Source of the DNA: Sphagnum magellanicum
Taxonomy: Eukaryota > Streptophyta > Sphagnopsida > Sphagnales > Sphagnaceae
NCBI GenBank assembly: GCA_021904315.1
Contig: CM038922.1
Span: 7,291,347 to 7,355,346, forward strand
Length of the DNA: 64,000 nucleotides
Direction of reading: 5' to 3'
In this document: positions 57,450 through 64,000 of the stretch, in pieces
How the letters are laid out: each line of letters begins with the position of its first letter
How positions within the stretch are numbered: position 1 is the first letter of the stretch
Made by a program: the position numbers and the translations under genes
Notes under the pieces: generated by a model
Seen by the model: only the letters and a program-made list of their open reading frames with translations
Told to the model about the DNA's origin: nothing
The model's database searches: none

Positions 57450-58860
57450 AAGGCATTTGTGTTTTGGAATTGTTTGAAGGAATGAACATGAGCTTAGTTG
57501 CAATGTTACAAGTGGGAATTTCAATGCACAAATGGGTGCAAATGAATTCAAACAAGCCAAAATTGATGTAAAAATGTCAATTTTTTTACAATTCTTGTTA
57601 CATTGTTTATGTGGTGCCACTTTAATGGCATGTGAATCATGGAAAGTTGTGCTTTAAAAATAATATGGATAAATTGAGAAATCAAAAAATGGATCAAAAA
57701 ATCTTCCAATATCAAATTTTGGTTTGAACAAAGGATGTTCAACAACTTCATTCAATAACATTACTTTCACATAGGGCCCTTTAGTTTTCATAGTAAAATT
57801 TCTTTGATCCTCAATTTTTTTGAGTAATAGGGTACTGTTAAACACATAAAAAGTAATCAAAATTTCATATTTTTTCAACTTTGTGTTTGTCAAAATTTAA
57901 GGATTAAAAAAGTTCATGAATCCTTTACGGAAATAAATGTGATGCAATGATGTATATGTTGTTTTAAAAGAGGCTTTAGCTTATAATATAAGAAATTAAA
58001 TTTGAAAATGTTAACATGTTTTGGTATGATTTGAAATTGTGACAATTTTTCAAGATGAAACACAAAATTTTGCAAAATCTATACATTTTCAAAAATTCAT
58101 ATTTATTCAAAATTAGTTGTAAAAAAACATATGACATATTGGGGCAAATATAAATTTAAAAAATAAAAAGTTTCATAATATTTAATTTCAAAACTCCGTT
58201 TTATGAAAACATGTTTTTTTAGCAAAAGACCCCAAAAAGGACAATAGTCCTAAATGCAAAGTAAACACATTGATTCGTTAAATGTCATTTGGACCCAAAT
58301 ACCTTTATGTGGAGAATGATGAGGTGGTTCAATGTGTTTTAATATGCCATGTGGCTTACCTTACTTAATAATATCTTGACTTGCTTTCATTATCAACAAT
58401 TTAAGGGAACTTAAAAGCTTGTAAATTGATATTTTGTTGATAGGTGCACCAATCTTGTTTTAGCAAGGACCAATTCATTTGGTCATAATTGGCTAGCCAT
58501 GCCAAGAACATTTGTTGGTAGGCCATGGTAATGGATTACAAGATAATCAATCTTGCATATTTTGGAAAATGTTATGAATGTTTTGTTATTTATAATTGCA
58601 CCAAACACCTTCTTTATCTTACATTTTGGAGAATGTTCCAATGATGGGTGATCCTTGAACCAAGGTATTGGCAAGTGTTCAACAAATATCTATGTAGATT
58701 GGATAAGTTGTGTTATTCAAGGTGGCAAGAGTAAGCTCAAAAGTTCATTGATTATGTCTACGGTGGACCATTATTTCATTAGATCACTTCTCAAGTGAGA
58801 ATATGATGGGGTGCATAGACCATCACTACTCATTGTTGACAATAGTTTGATAGGGGAAGT
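57450..58860 (+). pseudogene. Fossil cytosine-C5 DNA methyltransferase-like domain within the Gypsy element
   Basis: Three hallmark motifs of C5 methyltransferases occur in the right order. The SAM-binding motif I reads VLELFEGM...AMLQVGI (57464-57520). The catalytic motif IV is PCQ (58497-58505), followed by G-NGLQD as in the family's G..GL.D..S extension. Motif VI is ENVP (58629-58640), 44 codons after PCQ, a usual spacing. Downstream text to ~58800 resembles the part leading to motif VIII. Capture of C5 methyltransferases by retrotransposons is known from algae and other eukaryotes. Decayed and not functional as it stands. Confidence 0.75.
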
Positions 58861-60384
58861 TGTCACAACCAATTAGGTTTGGGGTGCCGGCAAGGTAAAA
58901 TAAACAATTTAGATTCCTTGTCACACACAAAAAGTAGCCATAAATAAGTTTTAATGTATTGAAAGTAGAAATGTTTTTTATTTAATGATCAACATGAGGA
59001 TAATATTTAATTTAATCACAATGATGTTGATTAATCACATATTTAATATGCGTTGAAGTAGATTTTTAAAAAATAATTGTATTTTTTTCCTACTTTTTAA
59101 GTTGTCCAAACTTGTACAAGTAGGTGAAAGTAAATGAATTATTGAATAATCTCCATTTTCAACATGATGTAGCTTTTAAATGTACTTGTCAATTATCACA
59201 TTTTAAATATTATAATAGAATACATTAAACTTCTAATGAAAAAACATGTTTAAGTTCAATTTGACTAGTCATTTTAAAACATACTTGTTATCAACTTTTA
59301 TTGTACCAAAGATTTTCAAATTTTTTCACCTCACTATAAAATCAAAGAAAATCACCATGCTTTTATCATGTTATTTCAAATTATTTTCAATCTACTTTTT
59401 TCTAATTGTGTCAAAAATTGGACCATTTTTTAATTGCCTTTAAGACCTATTTTTTCTATATATTTTACCATGTTTTTACCCTTTGATGACAAATCACCAT
59501 CGACATTAGTCAATAAAGTGGGGTGGTCGTGAATAACATTCCCTTGACATAGTTTAATTTTTCAATATTTCATGATTTTCAAAACAATGGGCCATGACTT
59601 GTTTGGGGATTCCCATCAACAAAATTTGGTTGAACCCAATGCCAATGAGTGCAAATGGGCTATGACATTTCTTATAGAAACTATCATGCCACACTTGAAT
59701 GAGGCATTTTGTTAACAAGTTTTAGGTTAAACAATGGACCTCAATTGTTTGACTAGGGTTATTAGTTTGGGTTTGGCTAAACAATGTTAACATTGCATGA
59801 CTATTCACATGGTGTGTCTAATACATCCTCTTTGCTAATTGAAATGGTTAAGGCACAAATTGGGGGCAAACACACAATAACTACAAGGTGGAAATACCCA
59901 TGGCAAATGTGGGATGAGGAGTGTTAAGGACAAGTCACTTGGAAGAAGTGGCCAAGGTTGTTGAAAGGGTGGGTGATTTTTTCAAAACAAAGGAAAATAT
60001 TCAATTCGCCATGGAAAAATTATGTTAGTATTTACCAAAATGAAAGATCCGGTTGGAGATTTTGTTAATCATTGAGCAAATGATGCATCTACTACTAACA
60101 AGTCAAGGTTGTGGTCACAATCCCAACATTGGATTTATAGTTATTGGAAATGAAAGAAGTAGGATCCACCAATTCCTTTGGGCCTACAAGGATGGACTTT
60201 TAATTTAAAGGACTTGGGGTCACTTAAGGGCCATGGAATTTAAACTAAATTGGCTAATGATACACCCACATTTCCAAGGCCTTGGAAGTATAATGATAAT
60301 GAAAGGTCTTTGATTCAATCAAGGACCCAAGATTGTGGGAGGCTAGATTGGTATAACTATTAATATGAGGATATGTTTCAACTA

Positions 60385-62266
60385 TTGTGATGTTTGTGAA
60401 GAAGGATGTGTTTGCCAATTGGATCAAAAGGTAGATGTGTGAGGATTATTGATCTATGAACTAGGAAACCAAGTCTGATAGATATGCCATGCCAACATTA
60501 GAGAATATCTTTGATACCATTTGGGCATGTTAAGGTGTTGAGCACCTAGGATTTAAGCTTAGGGTACCACTAACCACTTATAAAAAAAGGTCAATAAATA
60601 AAATACTACATTTTGGGGAATTAATTAGTTGGGAAAATATTGACTTTAAGGTTCATTCAAGGTTGTGGTACACAAAAGGAATGTTTCACCCTAAAATCAC
60701 TCTCAAGATATTACTTTGAATGACCATTACATTTATGAAAAAAATTATTTGGTAGATTTTTTTTCATTAGATACTCACATACTTCTTAATTAAAATGGTG
60801 GTATTTTTTTTATTTGGATAATTAAACCATGTCCTTAAGTGTCATGAAAGATGATTTAATAATTGTGTTTCAATATGTAATTTTATCAAAATGGACTCAA
60901 TAACACTAATAATATTTGTTCAAATTGTTCCATATTTAAACCAAAAATAGAATAAAATATGTTCTATATGATGGCATAAATTTTTTGTATGATAAATCAC
61001 TAAATTTGTGGAAGTGATGCTAGTGTCTTGTAATTTTTTCATAAAAAAACTGTGTTAATAATGACAATCAAATTAATTTTGTTAATTACAAAATTAAATT
61101 CCAAAAGTTTGGAAAGAAGTATAGGAGACATGGATGCAAAAGATAGGAAATTATTTGATGTTTTTAATAAGGTTTTGGCACTCCAAATGATAGTAGGTCA
61201 TTTTGGGAATATTTAAGAAATCTTCCATTCTTCTTTGGTTTATAATTAAACAAGACATTCAAAATTTGTTCAATTGATTTAAATCATTCATTATAACATT
61301 TATTGGTTGAAAGCCTAAACATACATATCCCCCTTTCATTGTTTAGCATTTCAAACATTCATTTTGTTGAGTTCTTACTTTAGAACTTGGGACATAGGAC
61401 AAAAGGGTGTCATGGTTCTTGTTACACAATACTCCAACCGTGAATGCACCCAAGTTATTGATGGTGGCTCTTGCCATTGAGTTGGAAAATGCCCCCATGA
61501 ATTTCCAAAAAATAATGGACAAGATTTTATTAAAGTTAGATTATGTTCAATGTTATATAGATGACACCATCATCTTTAGTGTTATGATGTAGGAGCATGA
61601 CAAACATATGCAAGGGGTGTTTTAATGATTGAGAACCCATGGAATGAAGTTGCATCCACTGAAGAGCATTTTTTCTATGACCATATTGAGTATCTAGGCC
61701 ATATGATCTATATTGGAAGGCCAAGGGTTCAACAAACAAAAGTGGATGTTATCACTTGCATTCCACATTCCATAGATGTGAGTAAAGTTCGAGCTTTCAT
61801 GGGATTAACAAACCACTACTAGAAGTTTGTCAAGGGGTTTAGTGTCATTTCCAAGCCTCTCACCAAGTTAACAAAGGTGGAGGAAACATAGTAATGGGAG
61901 GATGAACAAAAACATGTTTTTCAATAACTTAAAGCCCGATTGACCTTAGCACTAATCTTGAAGCGATTGCTTACATGAAGGTTGTTCCAATTGCTTATGC
62001 ATGTATATTGGAACATGTTGGGTCTTGGAATTGTGATCACCCATGTGGATGATGAGGGAAGAAAGTTTGTATTGGAATATGTTGGTCGTTTCGACAACAA
62101 TCTTGAATTTAAGTATAGCTCCTATGAAAAGGAATGCATTATTGCAATATGGGTGGTAGCTCATTTTAGGTGTTATTTGTATGGGAACCCATTCACTCTT
62201 ATCATAAATCATCAACCATTGAAATGGTTTATGGAATCCAACAAACTATCTAGCAAGTTTACATGA
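60385..62266 (+). pseudogene. Fossil reverse transcriptase and RNase H of Gypsy fossil 2
   Basis: RT fingers/palm text at 60385-60530 (FVKKDVFANWIKR, SDRYAMPTLENIFD), the catalytic YIDD box at 61554-61565 preceded by NAPMNFQKIMDKIL, the connection block (EYLGHMIY, then VRAFMGLTNHY) at 61685-61820 and RNase H at 61980-62266. About 800 bases between 60670 and 61380 are poorly recognisable and may hold unrelated sequence. The fossil is part of the element at 55100-62270. Confidence 0.8.
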
Positions 62267-62329
62267 TGGGCATCCATATTCATTAGTAGAACATTTGTTT
62301 TTTATAACTATCGTTTGCAACTAATTTTT

Positions 62330-62460
62330 AGTTGCATGTGACATCCAAATTGCATGTGACATATTATACATATGATGTACATATAATATGTTTGTACTTT
62401 TCATCCATTCATATCCATACAACAAGTTGCATATGCAACTACATGTGCAACTAAATGAAA
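62330..62460. repeat. Palindromic AT-rich cluster
   Basis: CAACTAATTTTTAGTTG is a small palindrome. ACATATTATA and TATAATATGT form a 10-bp inverted pair around a 13-base centre (62355-62391). TTGCATATGCAA is a third palindrome. Dense small palindromes at the right edge of the Gypsy fossil. Confidence 0.55.
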
Positions 62461-62612
62461 ATATTTTTTTATGACATGTGTTCATTAATTTCAAGCCAAT
62501 CATTTAATGACACATGAAATCTAAAGCCTATTTTGGCATTTATTATTTAAATTAATTGAGAAAATTTAGATTGTTCAATATAAGGTTTATAAGATGTTGA
62601 CACATGGCACCT

Positions 62613-62690
62613 AAATAAGTAAGTACGTAAATAAATAGGCCTAGGTAGGCGGGTAGGTAGGCCAAGGTAGGTAGGTAAATAGATGGTTGG
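62613..62690. repeat. Simple repeat (TAGG/TAAG)n
   Basis: Runs of TAAGTAAGTA and then GGTAGGCGGGTAGGTAGG over ~75 bases. A tetranucleotide microsatellite of the form (GTAG)n with GTAA variants. Confidence 0.8.
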
Positions 62691-63087
62691 GCCTAAGTGT
62701 TAAATGTTAATTTGATGACATTATTTTATTTTATAATTATGCTCTTCAACATGTTATTTTCTACATATTCTAGATGTGTAATATTAATAACAAATTACAT
62801 AAATCGGAAAGTAAAAGTTGACATAAATGTATTTCAAAATCCATATATGCGATACTATTACATTTTTAATAATCTAAGAATAGAATTAAAACCATATGGA
62901 ATTGAAAATACAAAACAAAATACAAAATACAAAGAAAACCATTGTTCTTTTCTATCAAAATCTTCTTCTAATTTCTTTCACATGAGCTTCTCCTATCTTC
63001 GAAACTCCTCCCATTAGTCCTTCCTGATTTCTTGCCATGAACATGAATTCAAATTATTAACCAGTCTTACCAATTCAGCCCTATGTT
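62691..63087. other. AT-rich stretch, nothing recognised
   Basis: An open frame at 62697-63017 is hydrophobic and Asn/Tyr-rich by composition, with no family features. Not called as a gene. Confidence 0.3.
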
Positions 63088-63222
63088 GCCATTCTGTCCT
63101 ACAATGACATTTCCTTTTGTCCACTATGTCCAATGATGACAATATAATTCTATCCACTCTATCCAATGGTGATTGTGCAATTTTTTTCATTATGTCTAAT
63201 GGTGACAATACAATTTTTCCTT
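63088..63222. repeat. Minisatellite, four ~34-bp units
   Basis: Units built on TCCACT(A/C)TGTCCAATGATGACAAT followed by a T-rich tail repeat about four times. On the minus strand this reads as a short repeat containing SPLD. No gene structure supports translation. Confidence 0.7.
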
Positions 63223-64000
63223 TAATATTACCCCCCATATACTTTGAATTTCATCTTCGAAATCTTGTGATATGGAATGTATAGAATTATATTGACAAAA
63301 AATATAACAAAATTATTTTAATTGTTCTTAATGGGCTAAGAGTTATCCTTAAACCACTACTATAGTTTGTTGTGTTACAGTAATAATTCCTTTAGTTATG
63401 GATTAGTCTTCCATTACTATTGAAAATTGTTCATTATGTTGCACATCTTCAATGGTCTCTATATGACCACTATTGCCTTCTTTTAAAGGTGTGTGCCTTG
63501 CTACAATAGTTGTACCATAAACTATAAATTGAAATATAGTCTAAACTATTACATATTCAATCGAATATGTATATTCAAGTACCTATTGCTACAACTATTC
63601 CTACATTTATGTGGATACAAATGTTGTTTGTTCCACTAGTTGGAATTCTTCTTGTTCAATAAGAACATTTTCCATTGCAACTCCTCCTTTCATTTCTTCA
63701 AGCACTACTAAATGCACTTAAATGTTTTTCCACTTGTGCCTACTTGAAACTAGTCCATGTCTAATCCTAGAAAGCTATCTTTTGGATTTATAGAAATAAA
63801 TGCACAAATGAACTTTGGATAGGCTTTTTTTATGCCTTGAATTTTCTTTTGTGCCTTGCTTCATTTGCTATATGTTCATCACAACACTTATACATCCTTT
63901 TACATAATATTTTGTATTAAATTCCACCAGATATCAATGTCTAATGCACCCAATTCCATGGACTTCTATCTAGTCCTAATGATGGTATTATGCATTAATA
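63223..64000. other. AT-rich stretch to window end, nothing recognised
   Basis: No gene, RNA or terminal repeat seen in the last ~780 bases. Loose repeats of CTACAACTATT/ACTATTGTACC-like words occur near 63430-63600. Confidence 0.3.

Larger units (their letters stand above)
55100..62270 (+). mobile_element. Ty3/Gypsy LTR-retrotransposon fossil 2 with a captured DNA methyltransferase domain
   Basis: Plus-strand remnants in order: gag-like (about 55150-55640), a cysteine-bearing linker (56210-56590), retropepsin (about 56590-57030, LLDFGVQPLMLG then MSYDVLIGG), a cytosine-C5 methyltransferase-like domain (about 57450-58860), reverse transcriptase (about 60385-61830, with SDRYAMP at 60474-60494 and YIDD at 61554-61565), and RNase H (about 61980-62266, SSYEKECIIAIW). 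Integrase and the right LTR were not found; no left LTR was identified either. The whole is broken many times (well over ten breaks) and is an old fossil. The methyltransferase between protease and RT is the remarkable part. Confidence 0.85.

Noticed and set aside
58860-58910. TGTCACAACC as the start of an LTR inside Gypsy fossil 2
   Set aside because: No second copy of the following sequence and no TSD was found in the window, so a single start word is not enough.

Overview
The window looks like nuclear DNA from a green plant (streptophyte) with a large, AT-rich, repeat-heavy genome. The reasons are a bacterial-type phosphoenolpyruvate carboxylase of the plant (PPC4-like) kind, plant-style Gypsy, MULE, hAT and CACTA-type elements, and interstitial TTTAGGG-type telomere repeats. 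Two GC-richer host genes stand out, both on the minus strand and both intronless over their coding parts. Gypsy families of this type are, from memory, common in non-flowering land plants, but I cannot fix the species.

Layout. 1-5.6 kb: a 229-bp tandem repeat, a worn MULE transposase with a SWIM zinc finger, and a six-copy 105-bp tandem repeat. 6.1-7.1 kb: an intact single-exon VWA-domain gene (minus). 8.1-12.1 kb: a hAT transposon with matching termini and a perfect 8-bp target-site duplication. About 9-20.2 kb: a tandem duplication of a ~6.2-kb segment holding most of that hAT element and a palindromic MITE; the second copy lost ~1.1 kb. 23.9-24.4 kb and 43.4 kb: three small CACTA-type MITEs, each with a 3-bp target-site duplication. 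25.8-27.6 kb: a Gypsy fossil. 27.6-30.3 kb: a GC-richer stretch with weak minus-strand exon-like signals. 30.3-33.5 kb: the intact, intronless bacterial-type PEPC gene, with a 2.3-copy tandem repeat 1.2 kb upstream of its start. 37.9-42.4 kb: two 895-bp repeats in the same orientation that look like LTRs of an old element with no visible genes inside. 44.6-46.5 kb: a second MULE of the same family as the first. 48.1 kb: a bacterial-type initiator tRNA-Met(CAU), probably of organelle origin. 53.7-54.0 kb: a degenerate minisatellite. 55.1-62.3 kb: a heavily decayed Gypsy fossil that carries a cytosine-C5 DNA methyltransferase-like domain between protease and reverse transcriptase.

The most unusual content is the methyltransferase-bearing Gypsy fossil. 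Next come the intronless bacterial-type PEPC, the tandem duplication with a readable junction, and the organelle-like initiator tRNA. Only the PEPC and VWA genes look functional as proteins; nothing suggests they work together. The remainder is transposon-derived or unrecognised AT-rich DNA. All similarity statements are by eye and from memory of families; no search was run.
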